Source: Oscillibacter hominis (GTDB lineage Bacteria > Bacillota > Clostridia > Oscillospirales > Oscillospiraceae). From it: DNA of 64,000 nucleotides. The stretch is from the NCBI RefSeq assembly GCF_014334055.1, contig NZ_CP060490.1, forward strand, positions 1,798,001 to 1,862,000, written 5' to 3'. The notes below the pieces were generated by a model. The model had not been told where the DNA came from and searched no databases. It saw only the letters and a program-made list of their open reading frames with translations. Position numbers and translations under genes: made by a program. Positions 24,427 to 33,271 of this stretch are shown piece after piece; within the stretch, counting starts at the first letter, position 1; each line of letters starts with the position of its first letter.

Positions 24427-26169
24427 TTAAAGCGGCAGTCCGTGGATCACGCCCCGGGCGCAGTCCACACTGACCATGGTGCCGTCCTTCAGGGTGTGGG
24501 TGGCGCCAAAGGCCCCCACAATGACGGCTTTATTCAGCGTCAGCCCCACCGTGGCGGCGTGGCTGTTGATGCCCGACTCCTCGCTGATGACGGCGGAGGC
24601 CTGGCGCATCACATCCAGCATCTCATTGGTGGTGTAGGGCACCACCAGCACATCGCCGGGATGGAACTTGGCGCGGATTTCCTCGGGGCTGGCGCACACA
24701 CACAATCGGCCCCGGGCATTGCTGGTGCCGATGCCCACGCCGGTCATCAGGCTGTCGCCCACCAGGTGCACCTTGATCATGTTCGTGGTGCCCGGCACCC
24801 CCGCGGGCAGTCCGGCCGTCAGGACCACCAGGTCCCCGTCGGCGACCAGGCCGGCCTTCCGGGCAGCCTCCACCGCCAGGTCAATCAGCTCGTCGGTGTT
24901 GTTGGCATAGGGCATCATCAGCGGCATCACGCCCCAGGAGAGGGCCAGGTGCCGCTGGACCCGCTCGTCCAATAGGCAGGCGATGATGGGCGTCCCCGGA
25001 CGGAAGCGGCTGACCAGCCGGGCGGTCTCCCCGCTCTTGCTGACTGTGATGATGGCGTCGGCGCCCACGTCCATGGCCGTGGTGCAGGCGGCGTGGGCCG
25101 TGGCGGCGGCAATGCTCAGATGGCTCTCCGCGGCCATGTTCCGCATCCGCTTGGCGTAGTTGATGTCCGACTCCGTGCGCTGGGCGATGGCGGCCATGGT
25201 GCGCACCGCCTCCAACGGGTATTTGCCCGCAGCCGTCTCGCCGGAGAGCATGATGGCGGAGGTGCCGTCATAGATCGCGTTTGCCACGTCGGTGATCTCC
25301 GCCCGGGTGGGGCGGGGATTCTCCATCATGGAGTCCAGCATCTGGGTGGCGGTGATCACCGGCTTGCCGCAGGATGCGCACTGGGCGATGATGTCCTTTT
25401 GGATGATGGGAATTTCTGTGAAGTCGATCTCCACGCCCATGTCGCCCCGGGCCACCATGATGCCGTCGGCAACGGAGAGGATTTCGCTGAGGTTGTTGAC
25501 CCCTTCCTGGTTCTCAATTTTGGCGATGATCCGCATGGTGGAACCCTTGCTCTCGATCAGGCGGCGGATCTCCAGGACATCGGCGGCGGAACGGGTAAAG
25601 CTTGCCGCCACAAAGTCGAATCCCTCCTCGATTCCGAAGAGGATGTCCTCCCGGTCCTGGGCGCTCATATAGGGGATGGACAGCCTGACTCCAGGCACGT
25701 TCACGCCCTTGCGGTTTTTGATGCGCCCGCTGTTCTCCACCCGGCACAGGATGTCCTGGCCCGTTACCTCCTGGACTGTCAGGCGGATCAGGCCGTCATC
25801 CAGCAGAATGGTTCCGCCTGCCGCCACGTCCCCGGGCAGGTCACGGTAGGTCACGGCACAGATGTGCTCGTCCCCCTCCACATCCCGGGTGGTCAGGGTA
25901 AACTCCTGCCCTGCCTCAAGCTCCGCCACACCTTTGGCAAAGGTCTTCAGACGGATCTCCGGCCCCTTGGTGTCCAGCATGGCGGCAACGGGCAAAGCCA
26001 TCTCCTGACGCAGCTTTTTCACCATCTCCAGCCGGGCCTTATGCTCTTCGTGGCTGCCGTGGGAAAAGTTGAAGCGGGCCACGTTCATGCCGGACTCCAT
26101 CATCCCCCGGAGGACATCCTCCCGGTCCGTGGCGGGGCCCAGCGTACAGACGATTTTCGTTTTATGCAT
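24427..26169 (-). CDS. pyk: pyruvate kinase with C-terminal PEP-utiliser domain
   Basis: 580 residues. N-terminal KIVCTLGPATDREDVL, NFSHGSHEEH, the catalytic lysine region IIAKIENQEGV and MVARGDMGVEI are standard for pyruvate kinase (PEP + ADP to pyruvate + ATP). The last hundred residues (GRLCVCASPEEIRAKFHPGDVL ... SGINSHAATVG) form the extra phosphohistidine-like PEP-utilising domain of many Firmicutes pyruvate kinases. Start after GGAGGAAGATT. Single gene. Confidence 0.97.
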   Translation of the reverse strand: MHKTKIVCTLGPATDREDVLRGMMESGMNVARFNFSHGSHEEHKARLEMVKKLRQEMALPVAAMLDTKGPEIRLKTFAKGVAELEAGQEFTLTTRDVEGDEHICAVTYRDLPGDVAAGGTILLDDGLIRLTVQEVTGQDILCRVENSGRIKNRKGVNVPGVRLSIPYMSAQDREDILFGIEEGFDFVAASFTRSAADVLEIRRLIESKGSTMRIIAKIENQEGVNNLSEILSVADGIMVARGDMGVEIDFTEIPIIQKDIIAQCASCGKPVITATQMLDSMMENPRPTRAEITDVANAIYDGTSAIMLSGETAAGKYPLEAVRTMAAIAQRTESDINYAKRMRNMAAESHLSIAAATAHAACTTAMDVGADAIITVSKSGETARLVSRFRPGTPIIACLLDERVQRHLALSWGVMPLMMPYANNTDELIDLAVEAARKAGLVADGDLVVLTAGLPAGVPGTTNMIKVHLVGDSLMTGVGIGTSNARGRLCVCASPEEIRAKFHPGDVLVVPYTTNEMLDVMRQASAVISEESGINSHAATVGLTLNKAVIVGAFGATHTLKDGTMVSVDCARGVIHGLPL

Positions 26170-26218
26170 AATCTTCCTCCATCATGCAATGTTCTGGATT
26201 CTTCCTGTTTCACGTTCT

Positions 26219-26246
26219 ATTATACGCTTTTTTTCATCACCGGCAA
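26219..26246 (-). promoter_or_regulatory. sigma-A promoter of pyk
   Basis: Minus-strand TTGCCG (26246-26241), 16-base spacer, TATAAT (26224-26219). Confidence 0.65.
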
Positions 26247-26341
26247 CGAAAACCTGCACCGCCGGAGCAGGATTGTGAAAACCGCCGCCCGGTTCCCCGG
26301 TCTTTTACATACATTTTACAAAAATCTGGCACAGTTGCACA

Positions 26342-26376
26342 AACAGGGCAGGCCCCGAAGGAACCTGCCCTGTTTG
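26342..26376 (-). terminator. terminator of the MacAB-like/SLH operon
   Basis: Twelve-pair stem AAACAGGGCAGG / CCTGCCCTGTTT with an eleven-base loop; 3' arm ends in TTT on the minus strand. It follows the SLH gene stop by seven bases. Confidence 0.75.
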
Positions 26377-26383
26377 GAAGCGT

Positions 26384-28249
26384 TTACCGGGCCTCGGCGA
26401 TGATCACCCGAACCCGTCCGCCGGCGGCAGCGCCAAAGCTGTCATACCAGCCGGTAAGTTGATAGGATGCGCCGTCCACCGCGGAGAGCGTGGTCGCATA
26501 ATAGCTACTGCCGTTTTTAAGATAGACCTGCACGTCATCGGAGAGCTGGCGTTTTGTGCCGTCGCTGACGGCGTAGAGGGTGGTCAGCTCCGTGATGGGG
26601 AAGGAGGTGAGCTTTTTCATGTCCGCAATGGCGCCGTCCGCATCGTAGCGGTAGGCGATGGCGGTCTCATCCTCCATGCCGTACACCTTGCCCGTGGTGG
26701 TCAGCGTGATGCTCTTGCCGTCCTCCATGCAGGCGTAGTAGCCGGTCAGCGGCGATACGCTGCTGCCGTCCTGCTTGGTCAGCTCCACCAGGAAGCAGTA
26801 GTTCCACACATCGCCGGTGGCGTTGTTGAGCAGCATGTGGCTGATCTCGCCGCTTTCGTTGAGGGCGTAGTAGCGCACCGCGCCGCTCTGGAGGGTGGTG
26901 CCGGCCAGCCGGGCAGCGGAGATCACCGCATAGGCGCCGTCGCTGGTGGTATCCAGGATCTGGACGTCCCCGGCGACCTTCAGGCTGCCGATCTTTGTGC
27001 CGTTGCTGTTCACCGTGCCGGTGGCGCTGCGGGCGGCCAGGTTGGAGATCACCGTCCCGTTTTCCGTGACGGTGACGGAAACCAGGTTGCCCTTGGAGTA
27101 AGTCTTATCCTTATCCACGGTGAAGGTGCGCACGGAGCCGTCGGTACAGACCACCTGGACTGCCTTTTCCACCGCTGCGCTGCCGCTGACGGTGGTGGTC
27201 CGGCTGGAGGCCAGGACCATGCCGTAGTAAATCTGGTTGCTCAGGGCAATGTCCAGCACATCCACCACCGTGCCGTCCATGCCTAAAAGCAGCGTGGCCG
27301 TGTCGCCCACTGCGAAGCTGCCCATGGAGGAGAGCTTATAGGCCGCTGTGGAGGTGCCGATGGCATAGGCGGTGCCGGCCACCGTCACCGTGGTGGGCGA
27401 GGCACCGCTGGGGGTGATGCCGGTGATGGTGCCCGCCGCCCGGTCGGTGTAGACCCAGACCGTGCGCAGGTTCTGATTGTAGTAGTAGACGTCGTACTGG
27501 GTGATGGCGTTCAGTGTGGAGGCGGCTCCGTTGCGGTAAACCGCTGAGGCCGTGAAGGGCAGCGCGGCGGCTCCGCCTTCCCCAGCCACATAGGGACCGG
27601 ACATGGTTGCGTTCACCACTGCGGCGTAGTCCACCTCGCCGCTGGCGTTCAGGCTGTATCCTAAGGTGACGCCGTACACCTGTCCCGCCTTGGTCTGGGC
27701 GGTCATCATGTTGTAGAAGAGCTGGGCGCAGTTGCCCCGTGTCATGATCCCGCCCTGGCTCAGGGAAATGTCATCCCGCAGCCCCAGGGCGGAGGCCTTG
27801 GTCATCTGGGCCGTGGGATAGGAGCCGGCCAGGTCGGAGGCCCCATAGCCCAGCACACGCAGCACGGTGGTGCAGGCCTCCTCCACGGAGATGGTCCGGG
27901 TGGGGCGGAAGGTGCCGTCGGTGTAGCCCACCATCCAGCCCTGCTCCACAGCGATCTTGATATAGGCGCTGGCCCAGTAGCTGCTCTTCACATCTTTAAA
28001 AAGGGAACTGCCGGTGCCGTCGCCGATGCTGTCCTTATACGAAGACGCGGCCACGATCATCTTTGCGAACTCCGCCCGGGTCACGTTCCGGCCCAGGTTC
28101 AGGTTGCCGCTGGTGTCGCCCACCAGGATCCCCATGGCGCGGACCGTCTGCACCACGCCGGAGCCCTCGTCCAAGGCGGAGGCCGGTACGCTCATCATGG
28201 TGAACACCGTGCACACCGCCACAATCAGGGCAAGGATTTTCTTATTCAT
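26384..28249 (-). CDS. S-layer homology (SLH) domain exported protein
   Basis: 621 residues with a signal peptide (MNKKILALIVAVCTVFTMMSVPASA, cleavage likely after ASA near residue 25). Two to three SLH modules follow: GILVGDTSGNLNLGRNVTRAEF, then WMVGYTDGTFRPTRTISVEEA with its AYIKIAVEQG helix, then a looser third repeat. SLH modules anchor proteins to the cell-wall secondary polymer. The remaining about 400 residues are beta-rich, low-complexity Ser/Thr/Gly/Ala sequence with no known enzyme motif. Start ATG 28249 behind GGGAGGAG. Last gene of the efflux operon, 16 bases after the permease. Confidence 0.88.
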   Translation of the reverse strand: MNKKILALIVAVCTVFTMMSVPASALDEGSGVVQTVRAMGILVGDTSGNLNLGRNVTRAEFAKMIVAASSYKDSIGDGTGSSLFKDVKSSYWASAYIKIAVEQGWMVGYTDGTFRPTRTISVEEACTTVLRVLGYGASDLAGSYPTAQMTKASALGLRDDISLSQGGIMTRGNCAQLFYNMMTAQTKAGQVYGVTLGYSLNASGEVDYAAVVNATMSGPYVAGEGGAAALPFTASAVYRNGAASTLNAITQYDVYYYNQNLRTVWVYTDRAAGTITGITPSGASPTTVTVAGTAYAIGTSTAAYKLSSMGSFAVGDTATLLLGMDGTVVDVLDIALSNQIYYGMVLASSRTTTVSGSAAVEKAVQVVCTDGSVRTFTVDKDKTYSKGNLVSVTVTENGTVISNLAARSATGTVNSNGTKIGSLKVAGDVQILDTTSDGAYAVISAARLAGTTLQSGAVRYYALNESGEISHMLLNNATGDVWNYCFLVELTKQDGSSVSPLTGYYACMEDGKSITLTTTGKVYGMEDETAIAYRYDADGAIADMKKLTSFPITELTTLYAVSDGTKRQLSDDVQVYLKNGSSYYATTLSAVDGASYQLTGWYDSFGAAAGGRVRVIIAEAR

Positions 28250-28265
28250 GCTTTCTCCTCCCAAA

Positions 28266-29465
28266 TCATTCATAGTGCAGCGCGTCGATGGGATTCAGGC
28301 GCGCCGCTTTCTTTGCCGGCAAATAGCCGAAGGCGATGCCGATGGCCATGGACACGCCCACCGCCACCAGGATGGAATCCACCGTGGGCACCACCGTCAT
28401 GGCCTCGCCGGTGAGCTGTACGATCAGCACGCTGGCCACCGACGACATGGCATACCCCAAAATAATGCCCACAACGCCGCCCAGGGAACTGGTGGTGGCC
28501 GCCTCGATGACGAACTGCTGCATGATGTAGCGCTCCTTGGCGCCCAGGGCCTTGCGGATGCCGATCTCCCGAGTGCGCTCCGTGACAGACACCAGCATGA
28601 TGTTCATGATGCCGATGCCGCCCACCACCAGGGAGATGGCGGCGATCACGGTGAGGATGGTGATCATCACATCGATCATGCTGTTCATCATGTCCAAAAT
28701 CTCCGACATGCTGATCACCGCGTAAGCGTCGGAATCGTCGAAGACGTCGAAGAGCGCGTTTTCCACCACTTTTTTCGCCGCGGCGGACTGATCCTCATTG
28801 ACCACGGTGATGGTATAGCTGTTGATGGTGCCGATGCCGGAAAGCCGGGCGGCCGTGGAGTAAGGGACGTACACCGCATCGTCGGTGCCGCCCTCGTCCG
28901 CCTCGTCCGCCTGCTGGGCCAGCACGCCCACAATGGTGAGCTTATTGGCTCCCACTTTGATGGTCTGGCCCACCGCGCTGCCGCCATAATAGGTGTCGGC
29001 CACATAGCTTCCCACCACGCAGATATGCTTGCGGGCGGAGACATCCACATACTGGATGCCCCGGCCCTGGGCCACCGTATAGCCCTTCATATTGAAATAG
29101 TCCTCACTGACGCCGGACACGGTGGTGGCGCTGTAGGTCTCGGTCCCCACCTTTACCGTGCCGGACATGGTCACGTTGGGAGAGAGCTGGTCCAGGTACT
29201 CGGGGTTCTCGTCCACGATCTCGTACATGTCGTCCACCGACACGCTGCGGGAAGAACTGCCCCGGCCGCTGACCATCACGGAAAGCGTATTGGTGCCAAG
29301 CTCCGCAAAGCTGTCCTCCATGTACTTCTGCATGCCGTTGCCCAATCCCACTATGACGATCACCGCCGTGATGCCGATGATGATTCCCAGCATGGTCAAA
29401 AAGGTCCGCATCTTGCTGGAAGCGATGTTTTTCAGCGCAAGGGTAAAGGATTCCGTCAGCTTCAT
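28266..29465 (-). CDS. MacB-like ABC transporter permease
   Basis: 399 residues with one N-terminal span (TFLTMLGIIIGITAVIVIV), a large extracytoplasmic MacB periplasmic-core domain, and three C-terminal spans (VIAAISLVVGGIGIMNIMLV, then GYAMSSVASVLIV and VAVGVSMAIGIAFGYLPA). EIGIRKALGAK is the coupling-helix signature of the FtsX/MacB/LolC superfamily. Start overlaps the ATPase stop by four bases (ATGA). Likely exports or moves peptides, lipids or drugs; substrate unknown. Confidence 0.93.
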   Translation of the reverse strand: MKLTESFTLALKNIASSKMRTFLTMLGIIIGITAVIVIVGLGNGMQKYMEDSFAELGTNTLSVMVSGRGSSSRSVSVDDMYEIVDENPEYLDQLSPNVTMSGTVKVGTETYSATTVSGVSEDYFNMKGYTVAQGRGIQYVDVSARKHICVVGSYVADTYYGGSAVGQTIKVGANKLTIVGVLAQQADEADEGGTDDAVYVPYSTAARLSGIGTINSYTITVVNEDQSAAAKKVVENALFDVFDDSDAYAVISMSEILDMMNSMIDVMITILTVIAAISLVVGGIGIMNIMLVSVTERTREIGIRKALGAKERYIMQQFVIEAATTSSLGGVVGIILGYAMSSVASVLIVQLTGEAMTVVPTVDSILVAVGVSMAIGIAFGYLPAKKAARLNPIDALHYE

Positions 29466-30199
29466 GGGCGACCCCCCCTTCCGGCAAGAGACGGCGTCAC
29501 CACCGCCTCCGGGGCATGGGCGTCGCCGTCGTATACCACCCGCCCGTCCTCCAGGCGGATGATCCGCTGGGCCTGAATGGCGATGGAGTTGTCGTGGGTG
29601 ATGAGCACCACGGTGTTGCCCGCGTCGTGCAGCTGCTGGAGCAGGGAGAGCACCTCCCGGCCCGTCCGGGAGTCCAGCGCGCCGGTGGGCTCGTCGGCTA
29701 AAATCACCGCCGGTTCTCCTACCAGGGCCCTGGCGATGGAGACACGCTGCTGCTGGCCGCCGGAGAGCTGATTGGGCTTGTTTTTGACCTTGTCCCCCAG
29801 CCCCACCAGCTCCAGCGCCAGCTTCGCCCGCTCCCTCCGCTCGGCGCGGGGCACGCCGGCGTACATGAGAGGCATTTCCACATTCTCCAGCAGGTTCAGC
29901 TTGGGCAGCAGGTTGTACTGCTGGAAGATAAAGCCCAGGAGCTTGTTGCGGATTTCCGCCAGCTCGTTCTTGTTCATCTGGCCCACGTTCCGCCCATCCA
30001 GCAGATAGGTGCCGGAGGTGGGCACGTCCAGGCAGCCAATGATATTCATGCAGGTCGACTTGCCGGAACCGGACTGGCCCACAATGGCCACAAACTCTCC
30101 CCGCCGGATCTGCATGGAGATGTGGTCAGCCGCCCGGACGTCCGTATCACCCATGTGGTAGGTTTTACAGACGTCCTGGAACTCAATCAGCGCGCTCAT
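29462..30199 (-). CDS. MacB/LolD-like ABC transporter ATP-binding protein
   Basis: 245 residues. Walker [10 protein letters not shown] (41-49), signature [15 protein letters not shown] and Walker [13 protein letters not shown] are intact. The sequence around [15 protein letters not shown] fits the mechanotransmission (MacB) class that pairs with single-pass permeases. Its start overlaps the MFP stop (ATGA), so the three transporter genes are translationally coupled. Confidence 0.96.
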   Translation of the reverse strand: MSALIEFQDVCKTYHMGDTDVRAADHISMQIRRGEFVAIVGQSGSGKSTCMNIIGCLDVPTSGTYLLDGRNVGQMNKNELAEIRNKLLGFIFQQYNLLPKLNLLENVEMPLMYAGVPRAERRERAKLALELVGLGDKVKNKPNQLSGGQQQRVSIARALVGEPAVILADEPTGALDSRTGREVLSLLQQLHDAGNTVVLITHDNSIAIQAQRIIRLEDGRVVYDGDAHAPEAVVTPSLAGRGGRP

Positions 30200-31896
30200 C
30201 CCTGGGGCCCTCCCTCGGGTCCTCCCCCGTCAGGCGGCCCGCCGGCCTCGCCCTCGGTATAGACCGGCCCGCCCATCATCATGCTGTAGATGTCGCTGTA
30301 CTGGGCCTCGGCCTTGATATAGGCCACCGTGTCGCCCTCCTGGAGGCCGCTGAGAATCTCAATGTAATCATCATCGCTGATGCCCGTCTCCACCTGGACG
30401 TAGACATATCCCTCCGGAGCCGCGTCCTCAAGGGCGTTGGCCGCGCTGGGGGAGGCGGAGGTGATCAGCACCTTGTTGCCCCGCTCCACGGCGCCGCCGG
30501 GGATGGCCAGGGCGTTGTCGGCCGCCGCCACGATGATCTCCGCGTCCACGTTCATACCCGGCAGCAGCCCGTCGGTCTCGTCGATGCGGATGGTGACGGG
30601 ATAGCTGGTGGTTCCTCCGGTGGTGGTGCCCGCCACGGAGACCTTGGTGATGACGCCCTCGTAGCTCTTGCCCTCCACTGCGTCGGCGGTGATCTGTACC
30701 TTCTGCCCCACTTCCACAAGGCTAATGTCCAGTTCGTCGATGTTCAGCGTCATCTCCAGATAGCTCAGGTCGTAGATGGTGCAGAGCGTCTTTCCGGACT
30801 CCACCTTGTCGCCGGCCTTGTACTGCTTATCCACAATGGTGCCTGCGATGGGTGAGGTGATGGTGTAGTCGTCCATCTGATCCTGGGTGTTTTCCAGGGA
30901 AATCTCCGCGTTGCGCACGTTTTCGGAGGCGCTTTGCACCTGATTGTCAATGGTGTCGCCGCCTAAGGTCAGCACCGTCTGGCCCTTGGAGGCATAGCCG
31001 CCCTCGCTCACGTTGATGGCCGCCACCTCACCGGAAGCCGGCGCGGTGAGCACGCTCTCCGATTTATACTGGAGGGTGCCGCTGTCGCTGCTGCCCACGC
31101 CATTCACCGATGCCGTTGCGGACTGGGTGCTGGTCAGGGCGCCGCCGTTGGCCACCTGGATCGTCACCTGGCGGACAATGCGGTTGCCGGTGAGCACCTC
31201 GTCGCTGCCGGAGATGGCGCTGATGGAACCGGAGAGGGTCTCAAAGGAGCCGTCCAACGTCACGGCAGCCCCCTGTCCCACATAGAAGCTGGCTGCGTCG
31301 TCCGAGGGGAAGTGGACCTTCAGGGACAGTGTGCTGCTGTCCCTGATGGTGGCCAGGGTCTGGCCGGCGCTGACCTGGTCTCCTACGGAAACCTGGAGGC
31401 CGGACACCGTTCCCGAGGTCTTAGCCGTCAAATATTTGCTCTCCAGCGCCGACTCATAGCTTCTCCGGGCCTGGTTCAGCGAGAGCTCGGCCTTCTCCAC
31501 ATTGGTGGAGGAATCCGAGGAGTCGATCTCATAGAGCACCGTGTCCTTCTCCACAGTATCGCCTTCTTCAAAGCCCGCCGTCAGGATTTCCCCCTGGAGC
31601 AACGTGGTCACTGTGTAGGAGTTGGCCGGGGCCAGCGTTCCGCTGCCTGAGAGAATCTGAGAAATGGCACGGTATGCGGCCTGCTCTTCGGTGTATGTAG
31701 TCTGTGCCGCGGCGGGCTTGCCGCCGCATCCGCGCAGCACCACCACCGCCAGCACCGCCGCCGCCAGGGCAATCACCAGCCACTTCTTCCTTTTGCCGCC
31801 TTTGAAGGGATGCCCTCCGGGCCGCTTTTTCTTCTCCTCCTGCCCGGCGGGAGCGGACAGGGCCTCCTCAGTTTGACTGCACACTTCGTTTTCCAT
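30196..31896 (-). CDS. HlyD/MacA-like membrane fusion protein
   Basis: 566 residues. A single N-terminal membrane span (about 39-55) is preceded by a charged tail; then barrel-sandwich halves (ILTAGFEEGDTVEKDTVLYEID and APASGEVAAINVSEGGYASKGQTVL) flank a helical hairpin (NVEKAELSLNQARRSY), and a C-terminal beta-barrel domain. Contains two biotinyl-lipoyl-like halves, suggesting an internal duplication compared with a usual 380-residue MacA. In a cell with one membrane it would link the MacB pump to the thick wall. First gene of the operon; start after AAAGGAA. Confidence 0.92.
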   Translation of the reverse strand: MENEVCSQTEEALSAPAGQEEKKKRPGGHPFKGGKRKKWLVIALAAAVLAVVVLRGCGGKPAAAQTTYTEEQAAYRAISQILSGSGTLAPANSYTVTTLLQGEILTAGFEEGDTVEKDTVLYEIDSSDSSTNVEKAELSLNQARRSYESALESKYLTAKTSGTVSGLQVSVGDQVSAGQTLATIRDSSTLSLKVHFPSDDAASFYVGQGAAVTLDGSFETLSGSISAISGSDEVLTGNRIVRQVTIQVANGGALTSTQSATASVNGVGSSDSGTLQYKSESVLTAPASGEVAAINVSEGGYASKGQTVLTLGGDTIDNQVQSASENVRNAEISLENTQDQMDDYTITSPIAGTIVDKQYKAGDKVESGKTLCTIYDLSYLEMTLNIDELDISLVEVGQKVQITADAVEGKSYEGVITKVSVAGTTTGGTTSYPVTIRIDETDGLLPGMNVDAEIIVAAADNALAIPGGAVERGNKVLITSASPSAANALEDAAPEGYVYVQVETGISDDDYIEILSGLQEGDTVAYIKAEAQYSDIYSMMMGGPVYTEGEAGGPPDGGGPEGGPQG

Positions 31897-32161
31897 GTCA
31901 GGGATTCCTTTCTTGCGTCTTTATTTCATGTTTCCATCTAATTGAAGCCATCAAGAGGTTACCACTTTAACATAAAACGAACCTGAAAAATACACATATT
32001 TTGTAAACAATCCGCCCCGGAAAGCCTCTGCCGTGCAGAAAATCCGCGGCAGGCCCTCTGGATTTTTGTGTATTATTTTTTCTGCTTTTTTTCCATGGGC
32101 TCCAGGGTTTGGCGCCTCGTTCAGGCGTCCGTTCTCCGGTGAACCGGAATCGTCCGCAGGG
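31897..32161. other. divergent intergenic region
   Basis: Part of a 375-base gap between the efflux operon and nrdG. AT-rich near 31930-32090, no small gene or RNA family recognised; the minus promoter for the efflux operon must lie here but I could not choose one with confidence. Confidence 0.4.
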
Positions 32162-32190
32162 TTGCCTTTCCCCGGCGCGGGGCGTATACT
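32162..32190 (+). promoter_or_regulatory. sigma-A promoter of nrdG
   Basis: TTGCCT (32162-32167), 17-base spacer beginning TTCCCCGGC, TATACT (32185-32190), then TGTCTCATCT. Almost the same extended sequence as the cupin promoter at 7736. Confidence 0.75.
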
Positions 32191-32271
32191 TGTCTCATCT
32201 CCGCGGCGGACTTTGGCATGGCGCGGCGCCGCTCCAAGGGGCGGGACAGATCGGATTTCAGGAGGCATGTT

Positions 32272-32958
32272 ATGAAAATTTCGGGACTGCAAAAGGTGAC
32301 GCTGCTGGATTACCCCGGTAAGGTGGCGGCCACCGTGTTCACACCAGGGTGCAATCTGCGCTGCCCCTTCTGCCACAATGCCTCTCTGGTCTTGCAGCCC
32401 GGCGGGGAAGACTTCCCGCCGGAGGAGGTCCTTGGTTTTTTGAAAAAGCGCCGGGGCGTATTGGACGGAGTCTGCGTCAGCGGCGGAGAGCCCCTGCTCC
32501 AGCCGGACCTAAGTGACTTTTTGGGCCGCGTCCAAGCCCTGGGCTTTGCCGTGAAGCTGGATACCAACGGCACCAATCCCGCCCTGCTGGGCCGCCTCAT
32601 CCGGGAGGGACTGGTGGATTATGTGGCCATGGATGTCAAGAACAGCCGGGAGCGGTATGGGCAGACCGTCGGCGTCCCCGGCTTTGACTGCTCGGCCGTG
32701 GAGGAGAGCGTAAGCCTGCTGCTCCGCGGGACCGTGGACTATGAGTTCCGCACCACCGTGGTCCGCGGCCTCCACGATGATGAAAGCTTTTCCGCCATCG
32801 CCGACTGGATCGGCGGCGCCAAACGCTACTTTCTCCAGAACTTTGTGGACAGCGGCGATCTGATCTCCCCCTGTGAGGGCTTTTCCCGCCAGGAGATGGA
32901 GGGATTCCTCCGCCTGCTCTCCGGACGGATGGCCCATGTGGAGCTCCGGGGGATATAG
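32272..32958 (+). CDS. nrdG: anaerobic ribonucleotide reductase-activating protein
   Basis: 228-residue radical-SAM protein. The cluster motif is C27NLRC31PFC34 (CxxxCxxC), with VCVSGGEPLLQ as the SAM glycine-rich block. It makes the glycyl radical on NrdD using SAM and reductant. Start ATG 32272, eight bases after AGGAGG; the frame upstream lacks a ribosome site. It precedes nrdD by 313 bases but has a terminator of its own, so the two are separately transcribed. Confidence 0.93.
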   Translation: MKISGLQKVTLLDYPGKVAATVFTPGCNLRCPFCHNASLVLQPGGEDFPPEEVLGFLKKRRGVLDGVCVSGGEPLLQPDLSDFLGRVQALGFAVKLDTNGTNPALLGRLIREGLVDYVAMDVKNSRERYGQTVGVPGFDCSAVEESVSLLLRGTVDYEFRTTVVRGLHDDESFSAIADWIGGAKRYFLQNFVDSGDLISPCEGFSRQEMEGFLRLLSGRMAHVELRGI

Positions 32959-32974
32959 CATCTTGTAGCTCCAC

Positions 32975-33010
32975 CACCCTGTAGGATACCAAATCTTGCA
33001 GGGTGTTTTT
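32975..33010 (+). terminator. terminator of nrdG
   Basis: Thirteen-pair stem (32975-32987 with 32993-33005, two G-T pairs) then TTTTT. Confidence 0.85.
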
Positions 33011-33114
33011 GTATAGTTTTTTCAATGCGAATACTTTTTGTATTGGTTTTAGAAGGGCCCACCCATTTCCCTTGTTTTATGTAAAGTGAACAGGGCTTCC
33101 GAATACCATTTGTA

Positions 33115-33162
33115 CTACAATATCTTGTGCCACTATTTGATTATTTAAACAAGATATGGTAT
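33115..33162. promoter_or_regulatory. tandem NrdR boxes upstream of nrdD
   Basis: CTACAATATCTTGTGC (33115-33130) and AAACAAGATATGGTAT (33147-33162) each match about 12 of 16 positions of the NrdR box ACACWATATATWGTGT. Their centres are 32 bases apart, about three helical turns, the usual arrangement for the NrdR repressor. They sit just upstream of the nrdD -35 box; the second also overlaps an alternative TTGATT-17-TATTTT promoter. Confidence 0.65.
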
Positions 33163-33170
33163 TTTTCGCA

Positions 33171-33199
33171 TTGACCTGTCTCAGGGAGTGTGCTATGAT
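33171..33199 (+). promoter_or_regulatory. sigma-A promoter of nrdD
   Basis: TTGACC (33171-33176), 17-base spacer, TATGAT (33194-33199). Confidence 0.85.
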
Positions 33200-33271
33200 A
33201 AGAATAAGCGGCGGCAGTTGTGCGCTGCCGGCTCCAACATATGATACTACTCAAGACAGGTGGGAGATTTC

